From NCBI GenBank assembly GCA_039707465.1, contig CM077643.1, forward strand, positions 374,889,419 through 374,953,418: 64,000 nucleotides of DNA. Direction: 5' to 3'. Positions 33,958-46,022 of the stretch are shown here, piece after piece; within the stretch, counting starts at the first letter, position 1; every line of letters begins with the position of its first letter. The position numbers were made by a program, and so were the translations under genes. This stretch comes from Rhabdophis nuchalis. Lineage: Eukaryota > Chordata > Lepidosauria > Squamata > Natricidae. The notes beneath the pieces were generated by a model. It searched no databases and was not told the origin of the DNA. It saw only the letters and a program-made list of their open reading frames with translations.

Positions 33958-33988
33958 TATTCTATTCTATTCTATTCTATTCTATTCT
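33958..33988. repeat. (TTCTA)n microsatellite
   Basis: About six pentanucleotide units. The same unit forms the CR1 tail at 46493-46512, but no CR1 body is visible beside this one. Confidence 0.88.
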
Positions 33989-34554
33989 CTGTTCTTCTTA
34001 ATTAAGTTTGTGTTTATGTTCTCCAATACTCTGTGGTTTATACTGCTTTACTATTACTATTCTAATATAATTAAAGATTTGAGGTTTGGTAATAAATTAG
34101 TGGTCCATCTTGTATCTACTACATTCACTTAAGAAACTACAAATGTTCCATCATCACACTTATTTCAAAAAGATTTTATTGATTTTCTGTTGTTGACATT
34201 TTGTTAGAGCATAATAAGCACTTTCTATGCTCCATCAATGACCTTCTATGGATTAAATCTTTCACTGATTTTAATCCTAGACATCTCCTCCAAAATTTGG
34301 AATTTTATCCTCTATAGGTCTGCCAGATCCATTTTTTGTGTGAAATTAATGCGGAATAACGTCCTGCTCTGAGCCAGTTTGATCCTAAGCAATAGTACCT
34401 AATGCAGTAATACAGAAGACAAAAGTCACTATGGTATTCAACAAGCTTAGGTCAGTCAGAGTCAAAGGTAAAATGCAGGGCAGAAAGCCAAATTTCAGGC
34501 CAAAACAATCTACCAAGCAAAAATCCAAATCAAAAGTCAGTCCAGCAACATGTA
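33989..34554. other. Unrecognised stretch
   Basis: The piece GTCCTGCTCTGAGCCAGTTTG, then ATCCTAAGCAATAGTACC near 34360-34400, recalls the RTE post-RT region on the minus strand, but is too short for a call. Confidence 0.3.
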
Positions 34555-34562
34555 GTCTAAGA

Positions 34563-34695
34563 CAAGGGTGTCAAATTTGCGTCATCATGGCAGCGTCACA
34601 TGACGTATCGTGACTTTTTCCCTCTTCGCTAAACGACGTGGGCATGGCCAGCATGTGATGCATCCAGCCTGCAACCCACAAGTTGCACAGCCCTG
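34563..34695. mobile_element. hAT MITE, 133 bp
   Basis: Termini CAAGGGTGTCAAATTTGC and CAAGTTGCACAGCCCTG; perfect 8-bp TSD GTCTAAGA at 34555-34562 and 34696-34703. The terminus type matches the larger element at 38971-39579. Confidence 0.92.
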
Positions 34696-34703
34696 GTCTA
34701 AGA

Positions 34704-35171
34704 GATGCATCTCAGGATGGATATATAATCTAAGGGCATTGTTCCAAAACTGATATGTTGCAAACAAAGAGCTTTTATGCTCCCCTTTGTAGACACCTAT
34801 CATACTCAACTGTTCGTATTCAGGCAACTAGAAAGATTATTCAAGAATAATAGCTTATTTCTGAAAAAAACTGTTATTTATTGGAAGTTATGTCTTGCAA
34901 ATAATCAATTGTTTGCCTGCTGGCTCTTTGGTTCTGCACCCTAAAATATAGCACCTCCAGGGGCTTGCCAGAGCTTTCTCCCCTACGTTAGAGTCAGACA
35001 TAACATGCTGAAGATCTAATAGAACTTTGACACCACATTGTTTCATAGTTCTATGTTCAGGGCTTTCTGCATCTAAATCTTGTCCTCTAAGAATGAATCC
35101 TCCATATATAAAAGAAATTATGGCCATCATTCACTAGCACTGACAATCCTGGTGACATTCCTTATAACAGG
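34704..35171. other. Unrecognised stretch
   Basis: Nothing identifiable. Confidence 0.3.
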
Positions 35172-35410
35172 ACAAACTAGCCAAACCAGCACTTTTGTGT
35201 GTCTCTATCCATTTCCCCATTTTTAATAAATACTCTATTGAGGTATACAAATCCATCTATTTTCTCTAGTTTGGTGCTATTTAAATATAACTTCGAATTG
35301 TTCGATCCATTTTCTCTGTTAGACATGTTAGTCTTTAATACATTTATTTTCAGAATCATATGCATCATATAGTCTTGGTCAACAGTGTGACATCCACATA
35401 AGTTCATGAT
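35172..35410 (-). mobile_element. RTE-clade LINE relic (end of reverse transcriptase)
   Basis: The minus strand has an open frame with NVLKTNMSNRENGSNN, LYLNSTKLEKIDGFVYL and FIKNGEMDRDTQ. This matches the RTE pattern after the YADD motif (LN..KT…, then F.YLG..F..DG). The sequence to about 35940 may be the upstream remainder, too decayed to read. Confidence 0.7.
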
Positions 35411-35947
35411 CGCAGCCAACATACTTCTCTTTCATACAGCGGTGTGTGTCAATGATATATGATATAGAGGTATATCAGAGATGCATCAGTGTGATTTTAT
35501 TACATTACATTAACTAGCCAAGGGGATATTTTACGGTCTAAATCAATATTAAATCATTTGCTACGTTTCTCAGTTCTCTCTCATACACACGTTACCTTCT
35601 TCAGTACCGATCTTATCATATTCAGCAGTTCCATCTTTGTGAAAGTATATAATAATTCAGGCCTATTCATTCAATCATATTTTTATCATCAACAAACTTC
35701 TAATAAACCTTCTTTCTTATACTCTATTTAATATAAGGCCTATTCAGGAGCAAAAATCTATTCTGCCCTGCAAAAGGCTACACTATACTTCCAATTTGTG
35801 CTCATTGTTCCATCTTGAGTTAATGTTCTATTAAGGAAGACAAATTCATTTACTGGCTGTTTCATTATTTATTTGTAACCTGCAAAATGTTCACTTTATT
35901 TTTCCTTAAAATGCTTTCAGTGTCAAAGTACAAGAGTAAAAAAACAA
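35411..35947. other. Probable degraded continuation of the RTE relic
   Basis: Scattered phrases only; no readable frame. Confidence 0.25.
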
Positions 35948-36194
35948 ATGTGGTGGCAGCAGTGGTTAGAATGCACTACGGCAGGCTTCTTCTGCTGACT
36001 GCCAGCTGACTGCAGTTTGGCAGTTCAAATCTCACCAGGCTCAAGGTTGACTCAGCCTTCCTTCCTTCCGAGGTCAGTAAAATGAGGACCCAAACTGTTG
36101 GGGGCAATATGCTGAATCAGTTAAACCACTTAAAGAGGGCGGAAAAGCACTGTGAAGCAGTCTATAAGTCTAAGTTCTATTGCTTGTGCTATTA
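35948..36194 (+). mobile_element. tRNA-derived squamate SINE
   Basis: The head reads CAGCAGTGGTTAGAATGCAC with B box GTTCAAATCTC. The body has CTCAAGGTTGACTCAGCC, GGGGGCAATATGCTGAATC and GAAAAGCACTGTGAAGC. Its tail (CTATTGCTTGTGCTATT) was the target of the next SINE. Confidence 0.88.
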
Positions 36195-36515
36195 GGTAAA
36201 GGTTCTCCTCGCACATAGATACTAGTCATTCCCAACTCTGGTGCTCATCTCCATTTCAAAGCAAAAGAGCCAGCCCTGTCCAAAGGCATCTCTGTGGTCA
36301 TGTAGCCGGCATGACTAAACCCCGAAGGCACATGGAACACGCACGGAACGCTTCCCAACAAAGGTGTCTCCTATTTTTCTATTTGCATTTTTACATACTT
36401 TCAAACTGCTAGGTTGGCAGAAGCTGGGACAAGTAATGGGAGCTCACTCTATTATGTAGCACTAGGAATTCGAACAGCCGAACCACCGACGTTTCTGATC
36501 GACAAGCTCAGCGTC
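36195..36515 (-). mobile_element. tRNA-derived squamate SINE inserted in another SINE's tail, 15-bp TSD
   Basis: Identical copies of TTGCTTGTGCTATTA flank it (36180-36194 and 36516-36530). Read on the plus strand it runs GGTAAAGGTTCTCC, CAAAGGCATCTCTGTGGTCA, CTTTCAAACTGCTAGGTTGG, then the reversed B box GGAATTCGAACAGCC and GATCGACAAGCTCAGCG. It is more complete than 24432-24709. Confidence 0.93.
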
Positions 36516-36530
36516 TTGCTTGTGCTATTA

Positions 36531-37566
36531 AGTCAGCCCAAAAGGTTAGAAAAAAGACAATGGGATGAGGCTGTTCTTAGCCATATTTTTTATATTGGCT
36601 TTTCCAATATCCATTCACTCAGATAAAGCAATTTATATACACTTTGCTGATAAGTAGACAAGAATAAATATTAGTTTAAGTTCTGATTTTAAAAAATAGT
36701 TGTAATAGGAGAAGGGGTAGCTGATGGAATAGAAAAGGTAACTTTAAAATGTACAGGACGACGGTGGGACGGAAAAGTTGGGACTTGAGGATTACAGCTG
36801 GCAGCTAAAATCACCAACATGCACATATATCATAATACTGATGAAATAACTTGTTGGTTTCTATCCAGAGAAAAGTGATGGATGGGGAGATACCTTTAAA
36901 GGGATCGTGCAGGGTTTTTGCACTGCTGAAGGCTCTTTAGTTCATGAGCCTGGGCTTCATGAAGAATTTGAGGGACCAAACAATCTAAGGGAAAAGTCTT
37001 CAACAAGAAAAGGATATTTTTTGATAAGGTAGGTAGGTTGAAGATGATGGAAAAGAAAATCAAAGGCTTTACTTATCAAAGGATCCCCAGATCAAGGCTG
37101 GCAGCAGTTTATCTGCTTGAGAAAAAAAGAGGAAAAATTGACTACTAACACTATATGCTCTTTCTTACCTTCAAAGTAGGCTGGAGCTTTGCAAAAGCGA
37201 ATGAAAGAACATTACTTTTGCAAACAGAAGAAATGGCATGTTGAGAAGGGACTACAAAAAAATTCCAGCATGCTTTAAAAAGTAAGGCATTTAATCCATG
37301 AAAAAGCCACTGTGTTTGGAATTTTCACTGTATCCTGCCCACATCCACACCCTAGTGCTTCTGGTTTCTGATATATTTAGAATTCCCAACTAGCCTTGCA
37401 ATTAGCTGACTGGGAATTTAAAGAGTTATGGTCCCAATTTATCGTCTCTCAGTATGTTGGGGGAAACTGGTTGGGTTTACAGCAAGTCCAGTATGAATTA
37501 AAAAAAACTCCAAAGTCAGTTTTGTATGCTAACATGCATTTTCTTCATCAGTATCGTTTTATACAT
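36531..37566. other. Unrecognised stretch
   Basis: No gene or repeat identified. Confidence 0.35.
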
Positions 37567-37574
37567 ATTGTATC

Positions 37575-37904
37575 CAGAGGTGGAATTCAATTTTTTTTTT
37601 TACTACCGGTTCTGTGGGTATGGCTTTGTGGGGGTGACATGGCTTTGTGGGCATGGCATGGCTCTGTGGGCGTTGGCTTTGTGGGCATGGCAGGGGAAGG
37701 ATACTTCAAAATCCCCATTCTCTCCTCACCCCGCTAACCTGCTTCCCAGCTTCGTTCTCCTGTTCAGGGCAACAAAAGAAGATCAGCTAGGAGGCTGGGA
37801 GACAGCAGGGGCAGGGGCAGCCTATTTGCTGGTTCTCCAAACCACTCAAAATTTCCGCTACCCGTTCTCCAGCACCTGTCAGAACTGGCTGAATACCACC
37901 TCTG
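37575..37904. mobile_element. hAT non-autonomous element, 330 bp
   Basis: Termini CAGAGGTGGAATTCAA and CTGAATACCACCTCTG. Flanking octamers ATTGTATC and ATTGTGTG match at 6 of 8. The interior carries a diverged tandem repeat (GGCTTTGTGGGCATGGC units, 37620-37690). Confidence 0.85.
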
Positions 37905-37912
37905 ATTGTGTG

Positions 37913-38962
37913 TCTGTAAAATCACCCTTTCCTGTATAATCTCACAGCCAGTGACAGATGAAAGTATAAAAGTCCTGGTGCTACACAAGTCAAAAAGATC
38001 AGAGTTGCCCAGGCAGGTATTAATACAATAAAGCAACTCCTTCTCTCCAAGACTGGAAATGAATGATTAGGGCCATTCTGTTCTAGTTCATTCTGCCAGA
38101 ACAGTCCATCTATTAATGGCATCTATGAGTCAAAACAGATGAGCTTCTTTCTTAGAGAGGCAGTTCTTGCAATGGATAATCACAAATGCTTCCTTTCTGA
38201 ATTTAAAGCCTTGGTGCTCAAACCTTCTTTTTCAGGAAAAAAAACTGGTCTCAGTGGAGCTGCAACTTGAAACACACTCTATATCTGGGATTACTTCTAA
38301 TGAAACAAACTGCAGGCAGGATCCAGTAGAAAATTTCCACCGGGAACTGTTACAAAGCCCCTGCACCAGCCCCACACTACAACTAACCACCAGCGTGATG
38401 GATTATAGATCTCTTCTTGCAGCGAGAGTGATATTCCCAGGAAATATGGAGAGTGTCAGAAGGGGAAAGACCGATTTACATGATTTTACCAAGCTGGCTC
38501 TAGAAGGCATCAAAATCAGATGTCACTCAGGGACCAGCAGTTGATGTACTGCCGCCAGTTCATGAAAAGTCAATTTTGTATGCTGGAATCACACATTTCT
38601 ATGTCTAGATTAAGCATCGCAAGGGATGCACAATGGTACCCAATGCAACCCACCACTTGATAGTCACTGTCACCAAACTGGCCCAGCAGGTTTCCTTGGG
38701 ATTTCCGCCTTCTAAAACCATTTGTTAGCAGTAACATTTTGTTTTGTTGCATTGAAAAGAGAGACAAAATAGCACATACCTCTTCCATTGGCTTTGTCCC
38801 TCCCTCTCCAAATTTTCTCCAGCATTAAATAGGAAGCTAGATTCTTCCTCCACTCTTCCTTCTTTAATCTCGTAATATGCATACTATTCTGATTTGTGAA
38901 TGTATTGGATAAGACCCTTCGGAAATGAATTAGTATGTCAGAGAAAGGTGAACAATCTGATG
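37913..38962. other. Unrecognised stretch
   Basis: A 125-codon frame at 38167-38541 (start MQWIITNASFLNLKPWC) has no recognisable domain; I take it as chance. Nothing else seen. Confidence 0.35.
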
Positions 38963-38970
38963 CACTAGAG

Positions 38971-39143
38971 TAGGGGTGTCAAACTTGATATCATTGACAA
39001 CTGCATCTGGCTTGTATTTGACCTCAGGGGTCGGGGTCAGTGTGGCCTGGCCAGCTTCATGTCACTCATGTCAAGGGCACCTGTGGTGGCCCAGGCGAGG
39101 CTGAGGCGATCCTTCCTTCCTTCCTTCCTTCCTTCCTTCCTTC

Positions 39144-39175
<32 letters not shown>

Positions 39176-39579
39176 TTTTTCCTTCCCTCTTCATTCTCCT
39201 TTTTCCTTTCCCCTCTTTCCTTGTTTTTCCTTCATTTCTCTCTTCCCACCTTCCCTTATTTTTCTTTATCTTCCTGTCCTTTCTTGGATGCTCAAATACA
39301 AAAGGGGAAAGATTTCTCCTTTTGTTTTATTTTGTTTTGTTTTTAGTTTATTTTGCTAGCCCTCTGCTAACAAAATAGAGCATGGGGGACCCATGTGTGG
39401 GTCCTGGGGCACATTTTTGGCCACAACAGCCTCCTGTAACCCTGCGCAGTCCTCCCAAGCTTGTTTTCACTGGCAGAGGCACCACAGGCCGGTCCTTCAG
39501 TTTTCAGGGCAGCTCTATGGACCAGATCTAAGCACCCTGTGGGCCGGATCCACAGGGTGCTTAGGGTTTGACACCCCTG
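38971..39579. mobile_element. hAT non-autonomous element, 609 bp, with internal microsatellite
   Basis: Termini TAGGGGTGTCAAACTTG and AGGGTTTGACACCCCTG; perfect 8-bp TSD CACTAGAG at 38963-38970 and 39580-39587. The interior holds (TTCC)n/(TTTC)n at 39111-39172 and a pyrimidine-rich stretch to about 39280. No transposase. Confidence 0.93.
39111..39172. repeat. (TTCC)n(TTTC)n microsatellite
   Basis: About nine TTCC units pass into TTTC units, inside the hAT element. Confidence 0.95.
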
Positions 39580-39587
39580 CACTAGAG

Positions 39588-41036
39588 AGATGGACATACC
39601 CCACATTTTTGAAGCAGCAGCCCTAAAAATTCAGTGATGATAAAACTTGGAACATTGCTAGTTGATTCATAGTGGTCCTTGGCAAATGCAGCCCCTGGCT
39701 TTAAAAAAAAAATCTATTCCCACTTTAGTTTTCTGAATTACATAGAAAGGGGTTTTAAATGCTTCTCATTTTTTCAAGTAAGACCCATTATCCATCATAT
39801 GTGGTCTTCCCCTGTGAGTATCTCTTGCTAAGAAGGAGGGCAGCCAAGGAAACAGCAACCTCTAGTGCTAAGTACTCCACCCACACCATGCCAAATTTAG
39901 CAGTGTCACTGAGTCAATTTCAGTGCTCCAAAATGAGATCATGCAGCTGAGCACTTCCTGCCTCTCAGCCATCAGCTCAGCAGCTTAATCTCCAAAGTCT
40001 GCCCAGTAATCTGCTAACATTCTCTTCCCCCATTAAAAAAAAAAAAAAAGGAAAAGAAGGATAATGTGAAAAATACTTTTTATCTTTTTTTTTTTTTACT
40101 TCAATCTCAGGAGGCTGAAGAATGTCATTCCATTGTCTTTTGGTATTTTGAGCATATTTTAACCCTAGAGAAAGCTCTTCTACCGCTCATTTTTCCCTCA
40201 CACGAAAGCATCCCTGCCTGTCTCATATTTCCAGACTGAAAAAGCTTGTGGATGGAATTCAGATTGCCAAAGACATGGTGGTACTATCCAAAATAGGACA
40301 TCCTCACAAGCACACCTTGTGGCATTCCAGAAATAAACAAGTGCAGAAGCATCACACCCACTTGTGAGAATTTCACCAAAATGCTGTTCTTCTCTGAAAT
40401 ATTTTCTAAAAACAAATTCTCCTTCCTCCATTTCAGTGAACAGGTTTAGCCTGGTGCTGCAGGCAACATCATGAAACCAGCCAATAAACAGTGCATGAAC
40501 TGGACATCGTTTTTTATCTTTCATAAGGGCTTAAATAATGTGGTACAAATTTGTTATGGGTGGCAATTGGCCTTGAGCAGGTGTTCCCGCTTTCCCTGGG
40601 TTTTAAATGGCAGATGTAAATCCATAAGCCTAAAAAAGACCCAGTTAAATCAAAACTACTTCCCAACACATTGATTGCTGTTGGGAAATGTTTGATAACA
40701 TCCCAGCCTTCCCAAAAGTCTGTCAAATCTCCTTTGTGTGGTAATTGTTGATGTTTTTTCTCCTTATAACACTTCCCTCCTGAGATGGATGCCAATAAAA
40801 ATACCTCAAGCCAAGCTATATAAATGGAGCTTTGCTTTGAGTCTCTTAATGGCATCACCCTAGTAAATCATTTTTCAAGCTTCTCTATACAGCTGTTGAG
40901 TCTCTGGGAGACCATCTTCTGCCACAAACAGGCCCAAGGATGAAGTACAAGGAATTGGCAATTAACCCGCAGGCTTACTGGACTGCAATTCTCATCACCC
41001 CAATCAATATAGTCAACAGTTGGGAGTGGGGATATG
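39588..41036. other. Unrecognised stretch
   Basis: No gene. A and T runs lie at about 40035-40049 and 40087-40099. The reading frames on both strands at 40200-40860 are unremarkable. Confidence 0.35.
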
Positions 41037-41423
41037 TAATTGTGTGTGTGTGTGTATGCATGCATGCATGTGTGTGTGTTCCAGCATAACTCTGGAACAC
41101 CTTGAGCAATTTCAACCAATCTTAGGTACATAGATGACTTACTCTCTGGAAAAAAATACTGTGGGGGGTAAGACATGCCTAACAACCCTGGGTGTGTGTA
41201 TTCTATTAAGATACAGCCTGTTGTGCCTTAAAATACCTTCTACTGTACTGCCATAGAATGGCTTCTACTGTACAGCGCAGTGAAGTTGCCATGGTAATGG
41301 CTTCACAGTACTCCACAAGGGGACTCCCTCTGGTAAGGGGGAAAATCCAACATTAGAAATTACTTTTGGGATGGACATTTCCCCCCTATAAATAAATACC
41401 CAGGCAATGTGGGTTACAGCTAG
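41037..41423 (+). mobile_element. Helitron-like non-autonomous element
   Basis: Starting in a TG microsatellite (41037-41079), it has TTCCAGCATAACTCTGGAAC (itself a palindrome), TTACTCTCTGG, GGCTTCTACTGTACAGCGC and CCATGGTAATGGCTTCACAG. It ends ACCCAGGCAATGTGGGT (hairpin), then TACAG and CTAG followed by T. A short GC hairpin about 10 bp before CTRR-T is the canonical Helitron 3' end. No TSD is expected. The 5' TC end could not be fixed. Confidence 0.65.
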
Positions 41424-42792
41424 TCCAGAATATTTGAAAACATGGCAAAGATTACCCTACAGCAATGCAGAAGATCCTGCAATGGCATAAGACTAAAGCT
41501 TGAAGGATAGAGCACCTGTTTATATGAAAAAGTATTTTGAGTTCAAATTAGAATTGTAAACTGCCCAGAGTCACATTTCTGAGTTGAGCAGCTATAGAAA
41601 ATGAATACATACATGTGATCTGATAAAACTGGAAAGCTTTTGCCAAGACTCAGGAAATTGATTTGGTTCAGTGAAGAAAATGTTGGGCTAAACAAACTAA
41701 TGTTATTATTCTAAGGCATCTTTTAGAGCCCTAATCCCATCCTGCATGGTGTAGCATACCTTATAATACTATTAAAATGATACCAGAGTTTTATTCAAAA
41801 GACAGAACCCTAAAAATGAAGTCTCTAGATCTCAGGTTGTAATAGCCAGTACTAGTAAATAATGTTGATGTGACTCCATTTAACTCTCTGAGGGGAACAT
41901 TCATAAATGAAAAGAAAAGAAATACATTTTGAAATATTTCAGGGGATCCTATGACAGGTAACCTATGGCAACACTCTTTTTTTGGTAGATCCTGTATTCA
42001 CTGAAATTCAGCAGAATAATTCTTAAAAATTGGCATTGTATTTCCCTGCCATTTTGAGGCACAAGACATATAAAACTGCAGTTGAAACACAATAAACTGA
42101 AGTGATTAAGGTGGACTGGGACACACACAATGAAATCTACTCTCAGAGATGGAAGCTCATTGAATAAGTTTATGCTGATCTCCAAATTCCAAAAGTATGG
42201 TTATATAGAGAAAAATTCAAGGGAAGCTGGCAATTGATGTAATTTTAAGCTATTAACTGGAAAGCCAGTAAGTAAATTTAGTCAATAAACAAACAAATTG
42301 GGCTGAAAAAGTAAAAGGTCAATCAAGACAAACCCAATTCAGGGTGAATTTATTAACATATCATGGTTTTTCTGACAATAAGATAGAAGAAACTTGCCCT
42401 TGTCTTCTTCCAGCATGTCTGCCTGCCCTCACATTCTGGCCTATACATTCTTAATTTTTCAAGATCAGCTAAATCTTTTCACCTATCTCTTTAAAAGATC
42501 CAATCCCCTTTGCAGTTAAATGATACAAAATGGTGACTTTGCCCACATGTAGTGAAGCCATTTTATATAATGCTCATAGGCCTTGCCCTTCCTTCCCCCA
42601 AATTAAGTGCAGCCTCCAGCCACTGAAAGGCCTTAAATGTATACCCTCTTTCTCAGTGTGTATCTTTCCAAATGGGTAGGATTCATGAAGTTCCTAGAAA
42701 TCTCAGCCATCATAACTTAAGGTTCCATACAAGCATCTACATTTGCATTTTCCCATTTGTTCTGAGTTTGCACAATGTGTCAAATCATATCA
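41424..42792. other. Unrecognised stretch
   Basis: No gene or repeat identified. Confidence 0.35.
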
Positions 42793-42870
42793 GATAGATG
42801 GATGGATGGATGGATGGATGGATGGATGGATGGATGGATGGATAGATAAATATATAGATAAATAGATAGA
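42793..42870. repeat. (GGAT)n array passing into GATA
   Basis: About eleven GATG/GGAT units, then irregular GATA units, abutting the inverted-repeat element at 42871. Confidence 0.93.
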
Positions 42871-43126
42871 CCGGCTGTTTCCCTGAAAATAAGACGTCCC
42901 CAGATAATAAGCCCAATCGGGCTTTTGAGCTCATGTGCAAAAATAAAACCTACCCCCAAAATAAGTCCTTTATGAAAATATTACAACACAGTACCAGCCA
43001 TGAGGTGAACATGCTTGCCACCTCCTGCACCTCAAAAATAATAAGACTTCCCTGAAAATAAGGCCAAGTGCTTATTTCAGGGGTCAAAAGAAAAGAAGAC
43101 CCTGTCTTATTTTCAGGGAAACATGG
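42871..43126. mobile_element. Inverted-repeat MITE between two tetranucleotide arrays
   Basis: The left end CTGTTTCCCTGAAAATAAGA and the right end GTCTTATTTTCAGGGAAACA are inverted copies. The interior has GCCCAATCGGGCTTTTG and further AAAATAAG phrases. This type of element (TACC…GAAAATAAGAC ends, TA target) is common in amniotes. The right flank is TA; the left TA is lost. Confidence 0.8.
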
Positions 43127-43166
43127 TAGGTAGGTAGTTAGGTAGGTAGGTAGGTAGGTAGGTAGG

Positions 43167-43256
<90 letters not shown>
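43127..43256. repeat. (GGTA)n then (GATA)n array
   Basis: Ten or so GGTA/TAGG units followed by about 22 pure GATA units (43167-43256). GATA arrays are the Bkm-type satellite of snakes. Confidence 0.95.
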
Positions 43257-43258
<2 letters not shown>

Positions 43259-45302
43259 CTTCCTTCCCTCATCACACCGACTCGCTTTCACCCATCCCCA
43301 ACATCACTTCCCTTCTCTCCATATATTTCTGCAGCAAATTCAACAAATCACTTAGATCAAGAGACAGTCAGGGAATGAGATTGTACACTCTGTTCCTTGG
43401 TGTGTTTTCCTTGCATTAAAGGCAGAAAAATGGCAATTTGCTGCAGTCAGCGTTTCCACTTTTCTTGCAGCAGCCTTGGGCAATGAATCAAGGGACAGGG
43501 CGGAGGGGAACAGAATGGAGGTAGGAGATGAAGTCAGGCTTGCACCATTTTCTGAGGAGCATTTTATTCAAACAAAAGCAAGAAAAGCCTAGAGCTGATT
43601 TAGGAAGGCTTAAAACCTTCATTTTAAGAATTGAATACAGCAGCAAAATGCAGTTATTACAGGGGAGGGGGGAGGGAGAGGCTACACACTGCATTGTGTG
43701 CATAACTCTTAGCTTCAATCCCTATAGAAATGAAAAGCTCAGAAGTGCATTTTTTGCATTTCTGCCTCCCATTCTTCTACTTTTTATCTTCCTTTCTGTT
43801 CTGTTGTCCCCTTTTGTGGAAATGTAGGCATTTGTATGCATCCTGCAGAAACAGAATGCAGCATTCAGCTAGCAAGTGCTATCTTCTTTCATGATGTAAA
43901 GAGCTACTTAAATCTTCACCCCTATATGTGAAGCAACCAAACAGGTCAAACTGGGGGATGGAATTTCTGATTCCTTGGCAGGTCCAGGATAAACTAATTG
44001 TCCCAATGGCATTGAGATCTGACTTAAGTTCTCAAAACACTCATCCACTATTTGTTGTTTTCCAGATGAGTTGGGGCTATCATATCCAGAAATCTCCACT
44101 ATATATGGTAGGGATGGAGATATTTGGAACTGTAATGCCAAAAGTGGAAGCACTGGCTTAGAAAAATGCAATATCACAAGTCAACCTGATTCTCAAATAC
44201 ACAATGATATTTTCAATAAATAAATGAAGCCCAACTAGGCAACGATAACAGTGAAGTGAAAATGTTTATTCTTTTTCTTCCAGCTGTTGAATGACCAATT
44301 GTATAATTAGATGGGAACCTCTGGTGTTCCCATCTAACTATAACAAAAAAAAATTCTTTTGAATCCAGAATTCAGATAATTGTTGAAAACCAAGTGCATT
44401 CCAATTGTATAACTTTTAAACAACTTTTTAGCAGCATAAAATTAGAATTGTAAGCCACCCAGAATCACTTGGTTGAGTTGGAAAGCTATAAGAAAAGAGG
44501 GAAGGAATGAAGGAAGGGGAGGGAGGGAAAAATGTTTTTCTATAACATATTGATTCTGGAAATTTCCATGAAGACTAATCAAAGTTATTAGTACTTGGAT
44601 GAGAAAATACAAGGGCTATAGACTAGGAAGGGAGACCCATGCCAATAAAACTACAGATGGCAGATTTGAGTTTAGTGAAATCAAAATGAAATCAACTTGA
44701 AATAGACTTTTCTTTACAAAAATGAACTATATAGGTATTTAAAGGTTGATTTTGTCATTTGACCTTACATTTGCCAAATATTTTGAGAATTCTTTTCACT
44801 GGATATCAAAAACCTTAAATTTGTCTAGGTAGACTAAATAGTCACATGAACACTATCGCTCTGGTAATATTGCAATCTCTTTTTAACAATGGTACTCAGA
44901 CTGTAATGGAATTTCTAAGCAGATTCTCAGTCAAACTGCTGCAGAGATATCATCACTCAGCAACATTATTATCTACAACAACTTGCATTGCAGAATTCGT
45001 TTTTATTCATTGTGGTGATACATGCCCCTTTAGATTATTTTAAAAGACAGCTGGACAAATCCATGAAGTAATAAGCAAATGATGGCCATTGGTCTTGATA
45101 ACCATATGCTTTTTTCTGAAACAAAGGTGGAATTACTTAAATACCAACTGATGGAGGAAACAATGGGAGAAAACTATTCCTTCCTGTCCATACAGGATGT
45201 ACACATCCTGTCTTGGGTACATCTGGTTAGCCATTGTGTAGGATAAAATAGTTGGGCTCTTTATTGGAACCAGCACAGCTCTTGTTATGTTCTTGCAAAA
45301 GA
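43257..45302. other. Unrecognised stretch with one hairpin
   Basis: No gene found. The hairpin at 44307-44337 is listed separately. Phrases at 44060-44150 resemble hAT MITE interiors but have no ends. Confidence 0.35.
44307..44337. repeat. Inverted repeat, 12-bp arms
   Basis: TTAGATGGGAAC pairs exactly with GTTCCCATCTAA across a 7-base loop. Confidence 0.8.
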
Positions 45303-45370
45303 CTGGATGGATGGATGGATGGATGGATGGATGGATGGATGGATGGATGAATGGATGGATAGATGGATGG
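45303..45370. repeat. (GGAT)n array
   Basis: About 17 units with minor interruptions near the right end. Confidence 0.95.
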
Positions 45371-46022
45371 GCAGGCAAGAAGACAGGCAGGCACTAATAT
45401 TTGGTATGATATATGAATCATGCCATGTTCCATATATTGTACATAATATATGAAAGAGATATTGGGCACCTCCATGACACCTTTTGGACAATTCTGCATG
45501 CCTCAACAGCATTATTGAAAATTGATATTTGAAAATGTTTTCTGTGGTTCTCTACCCAACAGACTGCAAATTAAAATACTTATAATTTCTTAAAATAACA
45601 TATGTTGATTGAAATTGAAATTATTTATACCCAAAATATGTTATTCTGGACCCATAGTTACATACATTTTGGAATAACTTTGTTTGTTTGTTTGTTTTTA
45701 CCCTGCTTTTGTTTCTTTTCATATCTGAAATTTTTGGTTCATGTAGTTTACAATAAAATAGAATCTGATCATGTTTCTTGCCTGGTCTGACTGCTAAAAC
45801 TGGCATCAGTCTTGCAGGTCTGACAGTACAATTCTCCCACTGTCACCTTTACAGGCCAATAACTTAGGGACCATCCTTCCTGAGCCTCTTAATCCAACCT
45901 CTACCCAGCTGTGGATAGTCATGCAGATATTCAGGTATCAAGTCATAAAGGGTAGCATGTTAAAGAAAAGCTATTACGTCAGTGCTTCCTAAATTTCCTA
46001 AACCTAAATTTCCCCAAATTTG
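45371..46022. other. Unrecognised stretch
   Basis: Nothing identifiable. Confidence 0.3.

Noticed and set aside
33958..33988. (TTCTA)n run as evidence for a CR1 insertion
   Set aside because: CR1 tails have this unit, but no CR1 3' sequence borders the run.
38167..38541. 125-codon frame
   Set aside because: No recognisable domain, no codon or context evidence; probably chance.
42950..43291. Frame with repeated YLSI units (also 50783-51107)
   Set aside because: Translation of the (GATA)n arrays, not protein-coding.
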